DNA of 32,069 nt from Acidobacteriaceae bacterium (GCA_027365415.1 DAHXNK010000018.1:1-32069); one strand, 5' to 3'; counted from the stretch's first letter, positions 1 to 7,733 are shown. Made by a program: numbers and translations. Notes: generated from the letters alone by a model not told the origin.

Positions 1-495
1 GTAAGGATACCGTCCCACGCTTCGGTACGACGCTTGCAGTAATTGCTCCAACTGCCCCAGCAGCACCGAAACACCGAGATAAAAAATGATCCACTTCGTG
101 TCTATCTCGCTGATCGCCGACAATTTCAGCTTGTCGGCAATCGTGAAAAAATAGAGACCAACCCCGAGGAAGAGGATCGCCGCGCAGCACAGCAGCGTTA
201 TCAGCCACCAGCAACTCTGAAACACACGCAGTGCGCCCTCGCGATCCCCGCGGGACACCATCATTGTCATCTCGTTGCCAGCAGCGCTGCCAAAGCCAAA
301 GCTCGAAAAGCTTAGATATGTGGGAAGGGCGCTGACGATCATCCATTCGCCATACACCGGCACGCTCCAGAAATGCAGGAAGACCGGCACCTGCACCAAC
401 TGAATGATTGTCGAGGCGAATTTGCCTACCCAGCCCGAAAGAAATCCTAAAAAAAGACGGCGCTGGATCGGGCTATCCACGACGCAATCCTGCAT
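1..495 (-). CDS. Polysaccharide flippase (Wzx/MATE-like), N-terminal part, cut by window edge
   Basis: Reading the minus strand from the ATG at 493-495 gives an open frame of 165 codons that runs off the left end. It has the look of an oligosaccharide/polysaccharide flippase: a short polar N-terminus, then hydrophobic segments at about residues 14-40, 45-65 and 93-115. It also has the 'VGKFASTIIQLVQVPVFLHF' and 'YGEWMIVSALPTYLSF' style found at the start of Wzx-type lipid-linked oligosaccharide transporters. Such proteins move undecaprenyl-linked sugar units across the inner membrane. No in-frame upstream start exists before a stop codon, so ATG 495 is the only choice. The neighbours (a glycosyltransferase remnant, a DxD glycosyltransferase and a GT9 enzyme) fit a surface-glycan locus. 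The family call is by sequence feel, and the C-terminal part is outside the window. Confidence 0.72.
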   Translation of the reverse strand, partial: MQDCVVDSPIQRRLFLGFLSGWVGKFASTIIQLVQVPVFLHFWSVPVYGEWMIVSALPTYLSFSSFGFGSAAGNEMTMMVSRGDREGALRVFQSCWWLITLLCCAAILFLGVGLYFFTIADKLKLSAISEIDTKWIIFYLGVSVLLGQLEQLLQASYRSVGRYPY

Positions 496-562
496 GGAGC
501 CTGTATTCCGCCTGATTGAAGGTCGGAATGTCCACGGAAAATGTCAAAGGCTCACCCATCAT
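473..562 (-). pseudogene. Remnant of a family-2 glycosyltransferase N-terminus
   Basis: A 29-codon frame starts at the double ATG (562-557) and ends at TAG 473-475, overlapping the flippase start. Residues 7-20 read 'TFSVDIPTFNQAEY', the usual first beta strand and nucleotide-binding start of a GT2 glycosyltransferase. The rest of that enzyme is missing: after about 20 codons the frame ends and the flippase begins in another frame. A TACAAT box lies 4 nt before the first ATG. The simplest reading is a deletion that removed a GT2 gene but kept its promoter and first codons. It may now act only as a leader whose stop lies beside the flippase start. A chance match is possible because the fragment is very short. 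Confidence 0.5.
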
Positions 563-566
563 AGAG

Positions 567-572
567 ATTGTA
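567..572 (-). promoter_or_regulatory. Putative -10 box (TACAAT) before the GT2 remnant
   Basis: On the minus strand TACAAT is followed by CTCT and then ATGATG, so a transcript would start at or next to the start codons. No Shine-Dalgarno sequence and no clear -35 are visible. It probably now serves the flippase gene. Confidence 0.4.
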
Positions 573-680
573 GCAAGCGTCTTGAACCCCCGGTTCGCCT
601 ATTGGCAGAGGAAAGAAAAGCCACCAAGTTGCCTGATCGTTGGAACATAGGTCTGAAACAAGTGTCAGAGTTGGGTGTTG

Positions 681-706
681 TATAGTGAGAGAAATTCCTG
701 AAGGAG
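681..706 (+). promoter_or_regulatory. TATAGT -10 candidate and AAGGAG Shine-Dalgarno of the 713 glycosyltransferase
   Basis: TATAGT at 681-686 is a good -10 match, although no consensus -35 stands 17 nt upstream. AAGGAG at 701-706 sits 6 nt before the GTG at 713 and decides that start. The rest of the 496-712 gap holds nothing else recognisable apart from the remnant described at 473-562. Confidence 0.55.
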
Positions 707-712
707 CGATCC

Positions 713-1873
713 GTGACTTGGATACTGCTTATCAGCAGCCGGATATTCTCCCGTTTCGATCTGTGGACACAAGCGGTACTCGCATTGGATCGAATTCGTC
801 CTTCGACCCGATTGGATGAGAGTTTTCGCCGGCGCTTTTCTTATGCTTGTCTGGTAGGCCGGAATAGCCCGCGCATCCGACGGGCTTTTGCCGGGATGCT
901 GCGCCGCGACCTTCATCTATCGGCTGCCAATGATCTCTGGCTGGCCTTTACTGCCGGATGCCTGGGATGCCAAAATCTGGCGGTACTCATTTCTAAGAAA
1001 ACTGCGGCGCGGAACCGTGGCACAGCCGAAGCCGTGATTGCGGAACGAGAGGCTATATTTGTAGCGAGCCTTGTCAATGGAAGTTTGGCGCAGCAGCTTG
1101 CCAATATGCTGGATCCAATTTGTAGCGCTCCATCGACAGACGAACCGATGATTGTGGTGCCATTCAGCGCGCGTTATGGCGATCTCTTCCAGTTTTGGAA
1201 GCAGCAGGTTGACCGTCATGCCGAGGGGACAATTGCGGTGCTGGCGATGGATGCGGCGGCAGGAGAAATTGCCCAGCAATGCGGGGCTTCTAACATTATT
1301 GACTTGTCGCCTTACTTCGGGTTTGACGCAGAAGGCTGCGTCGAGGATTACAGCAAGCGCCATTTATGGGTGCTTCGGGTTCTGGTGTTGAACGAGCTAG
1401 TCTCTCGCGGGCAAAACGTTATTTCTCTCGATCTCGACGCTGTTTTGGTGGGCAATCTGGAGCCGATGCTCCAAGCCATGCCCAACGTAGACATTGTGGC
1501 GCAAAGAGATTATTCCATCCCGGTCGATGTTGCGCGCAAGCTGGGATTCATTCTTTGCTGTGGTTTTATGCGTATTCGTTCCAATCCAGCCACTATCCGT
1601 TTTATGCAGAGCTACGCAACGCAGGTCATTGTTGAGATGGACGACCAGACCTCGCTGAATCACGTACTTCTTGAGGCTGGAGTTCGAAATCGAATTGCAA
1701 AAAAATCCTTCATGGCGTTTGAATCTGCAGGCATCTCCTGGGCGTGTCCAGACCCGTCGCTTGTCTCACGGGATGTCCGCTACGGAACTGTCATCCGCCA
1801 TTTTCATGCGCAGGCGCAGAGTATTGAAGAGTTAAAGAATCACTTGGGGTGCGGAGATACGGCTGGCATTTGA
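713..1873 (+). CDS. DxD glycosyltransferase (nucleotide-diphospho-sugar transferase type)
   Basis: This 386-residue protein resembles the Nucleotid_trans glycosyltransferases. Visible marks are a buried strand followed by a DxD metal/sugar-nucleotide motif (D240-L-D242 in 'VISLDLDAVLVGNL'), a 'CCGFMRIRSNP' stretch at 282-292 where the family has its acceptor-side Gly-Phe, an acidic 'MDDQTSLNHVL' at 309-319, and a C-terminal 'HFHA' at 363-366. The first 140 residues are not recognised. No signal peptide or membrane segment is evident, so it is probably cytoplasmic. GTG is taken as the start because AAGGAG lies 6 nt upstream. It faces away from the flippase and converges on the GT9 gene, and is likely part of the same surface-glycan locus. 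Donor and acceptor cannot be told from sequence. Confidence 0.72.
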   Translation: MTWILLISSRIFSRFDLWTQAVLALDRIRPSTRLDESFRRRFSYACLVGRNSPRIRRAFAGMLRRDLHLSAANDLWLAFTAGCLGCQNLAVLISKKTAARNRGTAEAVIAEREAIFVASLVNGSLAQQLANMLDPICSAPSTDEPMIVVPFSARYGDLFQFWKQQVDRHAEGTIAVLAMDAAAGEIAQQCGASNIIDLSPYFGFDAEGCVEDYSKRHLWVLRVLVLNELVSRGQNVISLDLDAVLVGNLEPMLQAMPNVDIVAQRDYSIPVDVARKLGFILCCGFMRIRSNPATIRFMQSYATQVIVEMDDQTSLNHVLLEAGVRNRIAKKSFMAFESAGISWACPDPSLVSRDVRYGTVIRHFHAQAQSIEELKNHLGCGDTAGI

Positions 1874-1884
1874 AGCTGGAAAAC

Positions 1885-1898
1885 TCTGCCTTCGCAGA
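1885..1898 (-). terminator. Short hairpin right after the GT9 stop codon
   Basis: Read on the minus strand, the GT9 TGA is followed at once by TCTGC-GAAG-GCAGA and then GTTTT. A 5-bp stem with a tetraloop and four U residues is a weak to moderate intrinsic terminator. It lies between two convergent genes. Confidence 0.45.
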
Positions 1899-2966
1899 TC
1901 ATAATTCAGATATAAGAATGTTTTTCACGGCAGCGAGAACGGAGTCTGTCGTGATGGCCGCGAGGCATTTTTTTTGCTGAACAATGCAGGTTTCCAAGCC
2001 GCAGCCCCAGCAATCGGTGCGGTGATAAAACACTTTGTGTCCTCTGCCGCAGGGAAACCAGACTCCTTCGCGATCACGGGCAGAGAAGACAGCTACGCAG
2101 CGGGTTTGTACGGCGGCGGCGAGATGCATGGGGCCGCTGTCATGACCCAGAAAGAGCCGCGCCCGTGCCATGACGGCGGCGGATTCGCGCGGGGTGAGTT
2201 TGCCGCAAAGATTGATGCAGCGGCCCTGCCATTCCGTCGCGGCTACGTCGCTGGGGTTGCGTTCCTCCGGCGCTCCGATGAGAACCAAACCAAGATTAGG
2301 ATATTGTTGCGCGAGCGAGCGCAGCAAGATGCGCCAATTGTGGCCACCCCAATCCTTGGCTGGGACTTTTGTGCCCATACTACAGGCAAAAAAAGGACGG
2401 TTGCCAAGAGGCAGCAGCGCGTTCTGGGCGCGAGCGTGTTCGGCGGGCGAGAGGCGCAGGTTCCAGTTGGCGGTGTCGTCGAGATCAATATCTCCGAGGG
2501 TGTGCAGGGTTCGCGCCAGTCGAGCGGCTTCCTGTTCATAGATGCCGCTGGCTGCGTTGATGCGGTTCAAGCGCATGTTCTGGGAGAACGGAGCGCCCAC
2601 GATGCGCGGGATGCCGCAGAGTCGAAAAAAGGTCACGTCACGCATCACTTGCTGCCAGCGCTTGCGCGCGGTGAGATAGATCAACACCTGCGGACGCCAC
2701 TGGCGAATCTGGCGACGCAGCGCGAGTAGCTCAGAAAAATTGCGTGTGCCGATGGGATAGCGCAGGTAGCCGTTTTGCTCCGCGATAAGACCAGAGCCTT
2801 CAAGCACCGCAAATGCTGCGGGCGCTTTGCTGTGCACAGGAACGTTGGTCAGCAAACGCCGCTCGGCATTGGGAAAGGCGCGGGCGATCTGATGGAAGCA
2901 GGGAAGCGCGACGACGGTATCACCGAGACTACCTAGGCGATAGATAAGGACGCGCTCGATCTTCAT
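1899..2966 (-). CDS. Glycosyltransferase family 9 (ADP-heptosyltransferase-like)
   Basis: A 355-residue enzyme counted from ATG 2966. The N-terminal Rossmann-type 'RLGSLGDTVVALP' (about 10-22) and the C-terminal 'LGHDSGPMHLAAAV' (about 273-286) are the two diagnostic GT9 motifs. Family members add heptose or a related sugar to lipopolysaccharide core on the cytoplasmic face. The C-terminus carries four closely spaced cysteines (about 319, 322, 327, 334), a pattern seen in GT9 relatives with a possible structural metal site. The start is uncertain. ATG 2981 would add five residues, and a longer frame back to 3053 would run into the oppositely transcribed nuoI. No Shine-Dalgarno sequence favours either. 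Only about 16-31 nt separate it from the divergent nuoI start. The true substrate is inference. Confidence 0.85.
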   Translation of the reverse strand: MKIERVLIYRLGSLGDTVVALPCFHQIARAFPNAERRLLTNVPVHSKAPAAFAVLEGSGLIAEQNGYLRYPIGTRNFSELLALRRQIRQWRPQVLIYLTARKRWQQVMRDVTFFRLCGIPRIVGAPFSQNMRLNRINAASGIYEQEAARLARTLHTLGDIDLDDTANWNLRLSPAEHARAQNALLPLGNRPFFACSMGTKVPAKDWGGHNWRILLRSLAQQYPNLGLVLIGAPEERNPSDVAATEWQGRCINLCGKLTPRESAAVMARARLFLGHDSGPMHLAAAVQTRCVAVFSARDREGVWFPCGRGHKVFYHRTDCWGCGLETCIVQQKKCLAAITTDSVLAAVKNILISEL

Positions 2967-2985
2967 TTTGTGCCGTGCCATGCCG

Positions 2986-2991
2986 TATACT
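2986..2991 (+). promoter_or_regulatory. Putative leaderless -10 box (TATACT) of nuoI
   Basis: TATACT, then TTGGGT, then ATG 2998: the hexamer ends exactly 6 nt before the start codon, so the transcript should begin at or next to the ATG. No Shine-Dalgarno sequence is present. A weak -35 (TTCATT, 2962-2967) would lie inside the opposing GT9 coding sequence. Confidence 0.5.
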
Positions 2992-2997
2992 TTGGGT

Positions 2998-3480
2998 ATG
3001 TCGATTGTGCGCGATATTGCGGGCGTTGCCAAGGGGATGAGCATTACCTTCAAGGAAATGTTTGAGCCAACGCAGGTGGAAAACTACCCGGACGGGCCGG
3101 GGCCGATGCGCGGCGCGCAGTTTGAGGAGCGCTTTCGCGGCCAGCATGTGCTGCAACGCGACGAAAATGGCCTGGAGAAATGCGTGGCTTGTTTTCTGTG
3201 CGCGGCGGCGTGTCCGGCGAACTGCATTTATATTGAGGCGGCAGAAAATACAGCCGAGCAGCGCATCTCTAGCGCTGAGCGCTACGCCAAGGTCTACAAC
3301 ATTGACTACAACCGCTGCATTTTTTGTGGGTATTGCGTGGAGGCTTGTCCGACGGACGCCATCACGCATGGTCACGGCTTTGAGCTGGCCTCGCTGAACG
3401 CGACCAGCCTGGTGATGCGCAAGGAACAATTGCTCACTGTGATGCCGGCCCAGCCGACCACTCCGACGCTCCCAAAATAA
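2998..3480 (+). CDS. nuoI: NADH-quinone oxidoreductase subunit I (8Fe ferredoxin-type)
   Basis: A 160-residue complex I subunit of usual length. It carries two 4Fe-4S motifs: C62-x2-C65-x2-C68-x3-C72-P ('CVACFLCAAACP') and C107-x2-C110-x2-C113-x3-C117-P ('CIFCGYCVEACP'). These hold clusters N6a and N6b, which pass electrons towards quinone in the peripheral arm. The N-terminal 'ITFKEMF' and 'ENYPDGPGPMRGAQFEERFRG' region is typical of NuoI and not of free ferredoxins. The start at 2998 is preferred over ATG 2968 because of family length and the -10 box 6 nt upstream. It is not beside other nuo genes: upstream is a divergent glycosyltransferase and downstream is metH. It is therefore a detached complex I gene, or a second copy. 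Confidence 0.9.
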   Translation: MSIVRDIAGVAKGMSITFKEMFEPTQVENYPDGPGPMRGAQFEERFRGQHVLQRDENGLEKCVACFLCAAACPANCIYIEAAENTAEQRISSAERYAKVYNIDYNRCIFCGYCVEACPTDAITHGHGFELASLNATSLVMRKEQLLTVMPAQPTTPTLPK

Positions 3481-3491
3481 ACTGAACGCGA

Positions 3492-3533
3492 GGATGGCAA
3501 CACAGGCGGCGATCCTGGCAAGGGTTGCCACCC
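3492..3533. other. Two-tier hairpin between nuoI and metH
   Basis: TGGCAAC (3495-3501) pairs with GTTGCCA (3524-3530), and inside it CAGG (3503-3506) pairs with CCTG (3514-3517). GG/CC pairs extend the base across one mismatch. No U-run follows, so it is a poor terminator. It could be a 5'-UTR structure of metH or a nuoI 3' end. It does not match the SAM-I or cobalamin riboswitch cores I know. Confidence 0.35.
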
Positions 3534-3584
3534 GATTTGTTGTAGCTTGAAATTACATGCGCAGTTTGAATTCTGAGAGAAAAA

Positions 3585-6500
3585 ATGTCCAGTTTCCTTG
3601 AACAAATTCGGCATCGGGTCGTGGTCTATGACGGCGCGATGGGCACCAACATCCAGAAATATGATCTTTCTGTCGATGATTATTGGGGCAAGGAAGGCTG
3701 CAACGAACTGTTGGTGCAAAGCCGCCCGGATGTCATTCGCGCCATCCACGCCAGTTTTTTTGAGGTGGGCTGCGATGTGGTGGAGACCAATAGCTTTGGC
3801 TCCTCGCGCATTGTGCTGGCCGAATATGACCTGGGAGATCAGGTTCGCGAGCTGAATCTTGTGGCGGCGCGATTGGCCAAAGAAGTGGCGGCGCAGTTCT
3901 CGACTCCCAATCATCCTCGCTTTGTGGCTGGCTCGATTGGACCGACAACCAAGTTACCTTCTTTGGGACACATCTCCTATGACGACATGGCGGCCACCTA
4001 TCGCGAGCAGATTGAAGCGCTGATTGAAGGTGGCGTTGACCTGCTGCTCATTGAAACCTGCCAGGATTTGTTGCAGGCAAAAATTGCGTTGGCAGCCTGC
4101 GAGGACGCCATGCGTTCTGCAGGAAAGCGCCTGCCAGTGCAGATGCAGGTGACGCTCGAAGCCACTGGGACGATGTTGCTGGGCAGCGAGATTGGCGCTG
4201 CGCTGGCCGTGCTGGAGTGTTTTCAGCCAGATGTGATTGGGCTGAACTGCGCGACCGGGCCACGCGAGATGCGTGACGCTGTGCGCTTTCTCTGCGCGAA
4301 TGCGACCTGCCCGATCAGCGTGCTGCCCAATGCAGGCTTGCCGCAAAACGTAGGAGGGCACGCGCACTACACGTTAACTCCAGCGGAACTGGCGCAGGCG
4401 CACAAGCAGTTTGTCGAGGAGTACGGCGTGCGCGTGGTCGGCGGCTGCTGCGGCACTACGCCGGAGCATCTGCGCGCCGTGGTGGAGATGCTCCGCGATG
4501 TGCAGCCCGCAGTGACCAACGCAAAGCCACAGAGCGTTGTGGCCAGCGCGTACTCCTCCGTTCCATTGGAGGTGGATGGGCAGCCCGTTATCGTGGCCGA
4601 GGAGATGAACACCACCACGCGGGTGGAGCACTTCCGCGACATGGTGCGTGGCGGAGATTACGACGGCATTCTTGCGCTGGCCAAGCGGTTGAGCGCGGAA
4701 GGCTCGCAGATGCTCGACCTCTGCTGCGCGATTGTGGGTGAGGATGAAAACGCCTACATGTGTTCCATTCTGGAGAAGATTGCCACGCGGGTACCCGCGC
4801 CGATTCTGGTGGATTCAACCGAAGCCGAGGTGATTGAAGAGGCGCTCAAGCGCATACCCGGCAAGCCCATCATCAACTCCATCAATCTGGAGGATGGCGA
4901 GAAGCGAACCTCGCGTGTGCTGCCAATGGCGCGGCGGTATGGCGCAGCGGTCATTGCGCTCACCATCGACGAAGATGGTATGGCGCTGACGGCGGAGAAA
5001 AAGCTGGCCGTGGCGAAGAGAATTTATCAACTGGCGACGGAAAAATACGGCCTGCGTGGACAGGATTTAATCTTTGATCCATTGACGCTACCTATCTCCA
5101 CCGGGCAGGAGGACTATCGCACGGCGGGCATGGAGACGCTGGAAGCCGTGCGTCTCATCAAGCAGGAACTTCCAGAGTGCAAGACGATTCTGGGCGTCAG
5201 CAATATTTCCTTTGGATTGTCAGCGTATTCGCGGCGCGTGCTGAACAGCGTTTTTCTAAAAGAGGCCGTGGATCGTGGACTCGATGCAGCCATCGTCAAC
5301 TACTCAAAAATTTATCCACTCTACAAAATTCCAGAGAAGGAAGTGGAACTGGCGCGCAAGCTCATCTTTCGCGATACAACGGACGGCGATCCGTTGCAGG
5401 TCTACATGGCGCATTTTTCCGGTGGGCAAAAGGGTATATCGAGCGACGGGGATGCGTCTGCCGATGCCACGCTGACGGCCGAAGACAAGTTGAAGCAGTT
5501 GATTATTCGCGGAGAGCGCACCATCGGCGTGGGCGAGGCGAAGCAGACGCTGATCGAGGTTTTGGAAATTGCGCTGGCAAAATACACTCCGTTGGAGTTG
5601 ATTAACACCGTTCTGCTAGATGGCATGAAAACGGTGGGAGAATTATTTGGCGCGCGCAAGATGCAGCTTCCCTCGGTGTTGGATTCAGCAGCGGTGATGA
5701 AGGCGGCGGTGGCGCATCTGGAGCCGAAGATGGAGCGCGTTGAAGGCACGCAGAAGGGAACCATCGTTCTGGCGACGGTGAAGGGAGATGTTCACGACAT
5801 TGGAAAAAACTTGGTAGACATTATTCTTTCCAACAACGGATATAAGGTCGTCAATCTTGGCATCAAGCAGCCGTCGGATGTGATTCTGCAAGCTGCGCAA
5901 CAGCATAAGGCAGATGCAATTGGCTTGAGTGGCCTGCTGGTAAAAAGCACGCTGGAGATGAAGTATGTTGTGCAGGATTTGCAACGTCTGGAGATGAGCA
6001 TTCCGGTCATCTGTGGCGGAGCGGCGTTGACGCGCAAGTACGTGGAAGACGATCTGCGGAAGGAGTATTCCTCATCGGTGTTTTATGCCGAGGATGCGTT
6101 TGCCGGTCTGCATGTGATGAGCGATTTAATGGCGGAAGATGCGACCGTGCGCGAACAATGCCTGGAGGATGGCCGCACAGTGCGCGTCTTCAAGAAAAAA
6201 GAGGAGGCCGTGGCGCAGGCTGCGGCGCTGGCGGAGATGCCAGTGAGCACGCAACGGTCAGCAATTGTGCAGGATGTTCCTGAGATTCCCCAGCCTCCGT
6301 TTTATGGCGCTCGCGTGGCGCGAGACTTCGATCTGGATCACTTGTTCGGCTACATCAATGAAATTGCGTTGTTCAAAAATCAGTGGCAGTTGAAAACGGC
6401 CTCGGCGACCGATTATGCGCGGCTGGTTGAGGAAAAATATCGACCGATCTTGCGCGAACTGATGACAGAGGCCAAGAGCGAAGGCTATCTGGAGCCGAAG

Positions 6501-7091
6501 GTGGTCTATGGATATTTTCCATGCAACAGCGATGGGAATGATGTGATTGTCTACAATCCAGAGGCAGCCACGGATGCGAAGAGTCAACACGAACTGCTGC
6601 GCATCACCTTTCCGCGCCAGCGTGAAGGTCGGCTGCTGAGTATCGCCGATTTCTTTTCTCCGGTCGCGTCGGGCCGTTTGGACGTGATTGGATTTTCCGT
6701 GGTGACGATTGGCGATCACGCCAGCAAAGTGACGAAAAAACTATTCGATGACGGCGACTTCACCAAGTATCTCTACCTGCATGGGCTGAGCGTGGAAACG
6801 GCGGAGGCTCTGGCCGAATGGATGCACAAGCGGATGCGCATGGAGCTGGGAATTGACGGCGAAGATGCTTCGGATGTGCGCGATCTCTTTCATCAGAAGT
6901 ATCGCGGCTCGCGCTACTCCTTTGGCTATCCGGCGTGTCCGAATCTTGAGGATCAGACAAAGATATTTTCGCTGCTGCATCCAGAGGAGACGATTGGCGT
7001 ACGTCTAACCGAGGGCTACCACATCGAGCCGGAGCAGAGCACGGACGCAATCATCGTGCATCATCCGCAGGCCAAGTATTTCGTGGTGTAG
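3585..7091 (+). CDS. metH: Cobalamin-dependent methionine synthase
   Basis: This 1168-residue cytoplasmic enzyme transfers a methyl group from methyltetrahydrofolate, through cobalamin, to homocysteine. All four modules are present. The homocysteine domain (about 8-310) has zinc cysteines C222, C288 and C289. The pterin-binding barrel spans about 335-600 and the helical cap about 635-720. The B12 domain (about 725-850) has the lower-axial-ligand motif 'DVHDIGKNLV' (His737) and 'SGLLVKS' at 782-788. The AdoMet reactivation domain (about 905-1168) has 'RYSFGYPACP' at 1110-1119. Its length matches the roughly 1200-residue family norm. ATG 3585 is preceded by a weak GAGAG. It follows nuoI by 104 nt and ends in a strong hairpin, so it is probably transcribed alone or with nuoI. 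No metF or cobalamin gene is adjacent. Confidence 0.97.
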   Translation: MSSFLEQIRHRVVVYDGAMGTNIQKYDLSVDDYWGKEGCNELLVQSRPDVIRAIHASFFEVGCDVVETNSFGSSRIVLAEYDLGDQVRELNLVAARLAKEVAAQFSTPNHPRFVAGSIGPTTKLPSLGHISYDDMAATYREQIEALIEGGVDLLLIETCQDLLQAKIALAACEDAMRSAGKRLPVQMQVTLEATGTMLLGSEIGAALAVLECFQPDVIGLNCATGPREMRDAVRFLCANATCPISVLPNAGLPQNVGGHAHYTLTPAELAQAHKQFVEEYGVRVVGGCCGTTPEHLRAVVEMLRDVQPAVTNAKPQSVVASAYSSVPLEVDGQPVIVAEEMNTTTRVEHFRDMVRGGDYDGILALAKRLSAEGSQMLDLCCAIVGEDENAYMCSILEKIATRVPAPILVDSTEAEVIEEALKRIPGKPIINSINLEDGEKRTSRVLPMARRYGAAVIALTIDEDGMALTAEKKLAVAKRIYQLATEKYGLRGQDLIFDPLTLPISTGQEDYRTAGMETLEAVRLIKQELPECKTILGVSNISFGLSAYSRRVLNSVFLKEAVDRGLDAAIVNYSKIYPLYKIPEKEVELARKLIFRDTTDGDPLQVYMAHFSGGQKGISSDGDASADATLTAEDKLKQLIIRGERTIGVGEAKQTLIEVLEIALAKYTPLELINTVLLDGMKTVGELFGARKMQLPSVLDSAAVMKAAVAHLEPKMERVEGTQKGTIVLATVKGDVHDIGKNLVDIILSNNGYKVVNLGIKQPSDVILQAAQQHKADAIGLSGLLVKSTLEMKYVVQDLQRLEMSIPVICGGAALTRKYVEDDLRKEYSSSVFYAEDAFAGLHVMSDLMAEDATVREQCLEDGRTVRVFKKKEEAVAQAAALAEMPVSTQRSAIVQDVPEIPQPPFYGARVARDFDLDHLFGYINEIALFKNQWQLKTASATDYARLVEEKYRPILRELMTEAKSEGYLEPKVVYGYFPCNSDGNDVIVYNPEAATDAKSQHELLRITFPRQREGRLLSIADFFSPVASGRLDVIGFSVVTIGDHASKVTKKLFDDGDFTKYLYLHGLSVETAEALAEWMHKRMRMELGIDGEDASDVRDLFHQKYRGSRYSFGYPACPNLEDQTKIFSLLHPEETIGVRLTEGYHIEPEQSTDAIIVHHPQAKYFVV

Positions 7092-7122
7092 CGCCCCAAT
7101 TCTCTGCTGGATTCGTTCTTTG

Positions 7123-7152
7123 CGCCACTCTCTGTTGTAACGGGGAGTGGCG
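7123..7152 (+). terminator. metH terminator hairpin
   Basis: CGCCACTC (7123-7130) pairs perfectly with GAGTGGCG (7145-7152), with T-G and C-G extending the stem inward. It lies 31 nt after the metH stop. The tail (TAGTTGTTG) is only moderately U-rich, so termination may be partial. Confidence 0.6.
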
Positions 7153-7221
7153 TAGTTGTTGCTGCGGCTTCTGGATACTTGAAATAGACCTTATATTTCC
7201 TGATTCGAGGAGCCATCTCTC

Positions 7222-7731
7222 ATGTCGGTACAGAGTGAATTTTTGTTGCGCGCATCAAGCGCAGCGGCGGCGGCCCAACACATCTTTCCAGCGTTTGCTG
7301 CCTGCGAGGCCGCGTTGGAATCCGGCTGGGGACATTCGGAGCTGGCAATGCAGGCCAACAATCTTTTCGGTCAGAAACAAAGTCATCCTCCGGTTGCGGG
7401 AACCGAGATGATCGCGCTGCCCACGCGAGAGTATCTACATGGAAGCTGGGTAACAGTGCAGGCGAATTGGACGAAGTTCGCCGACTGGGGCGCATGTTTT
7501 GCGGCGCGGATGCAGTTGTTGGAGCGGTTGCGTTCCACGGATTCGCATTATGCTGCCGCGCTCCAGGCCACGAGTGGTGAGCAATTCGTTACCGCAGTTT
7601 CAATGAGTTGGTCCACTGATCCGCAACGCGCAGGAAAAGTGTTGTCAATTTACGATGCGCATAAAGATGTATTCGCCCTGTCGAGCGAAGAAAAAGCAGG
7701 GATACCCCTTCCGAAAAACCCTACAATGTGA
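7222..7731 (+). CDS. Glucosaminidase-domain peptidoglycan hydrolase
   Basis: A 169-residue protein of the mannosyl-glycoprotein endo-beta-N-acetylglucosaminidase (PF01832) fold, which cuts the glycan strand of peptidoglycan. The marks are 'ACEAALESGWGHSELA' with the likely catalytic Glu33, then 'ANNLFGQK' (45-52), and a C-terminal 'AVSMSWSTDPQRAGKVLSIY' typical of the FlgJ/LytG/AcmA type. GAGGAG at 7207-7212 supports ATG 7222. No signal peptide or membrane segment is visible, although the substrate lies outside the cytoplasm. Export may need another route, or the protein acts on lysis. Its last codons contain the promoter of the next gene, an exported protein, but a joint function is only a guess. 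Confidence 0.82.
   Translation: MSVQSEFLLRASSAAAAAQHIFPAFAACEAALESGWGHSELAMQANNLFGQKQSHPPVAGTEMIALPTREYLHGSWVTVQANWTKFADWGACFAARMQLLERLRSTDSHYAAALQATSGEQFVTAVSMSWSTDPQRAGKVLSIYDAHKDVFALSSEEKAGIPLPKNPTM
7722..7727 (+). promoter_or_regulatory. Putative leaderless -10 box (TACAAT) of the 7734 gene
   Basis: TACAAT, then GTGAGC, then ATG 7734, a spacing of exactly 6 nt. The box lies in the final codons of the glucosaminidase gene. It favours ATG 7734 over the in-frame GTG 7728. Confidence 0.45.
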
Positions 7732-7733
7732 GC

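Noticed and set aside
496-712. ORF of 93 codons at 404-685 on the plus strand
   Set aside because: It overlaps the flippase and remnant in antisense, has no ribosome site, and its composition (Arg/Pro/Lys-rich) is that of a shadow frame.
1974-2729. A 251-codon plus-strand frame inside the GT9 gene
   Set aside because: It is antisense to a gene with both GT9 motifs and has no recognisable protein features; it is a shadow of GC-rich coding sequence.
3481-3584. SAM or cobalamin riboswitch before metH
   Set aside because: The leader is only 104 nt and lacks the conserved core strings and multi-helix layout of these riboswitches; only a simple nested hairpin is visible.
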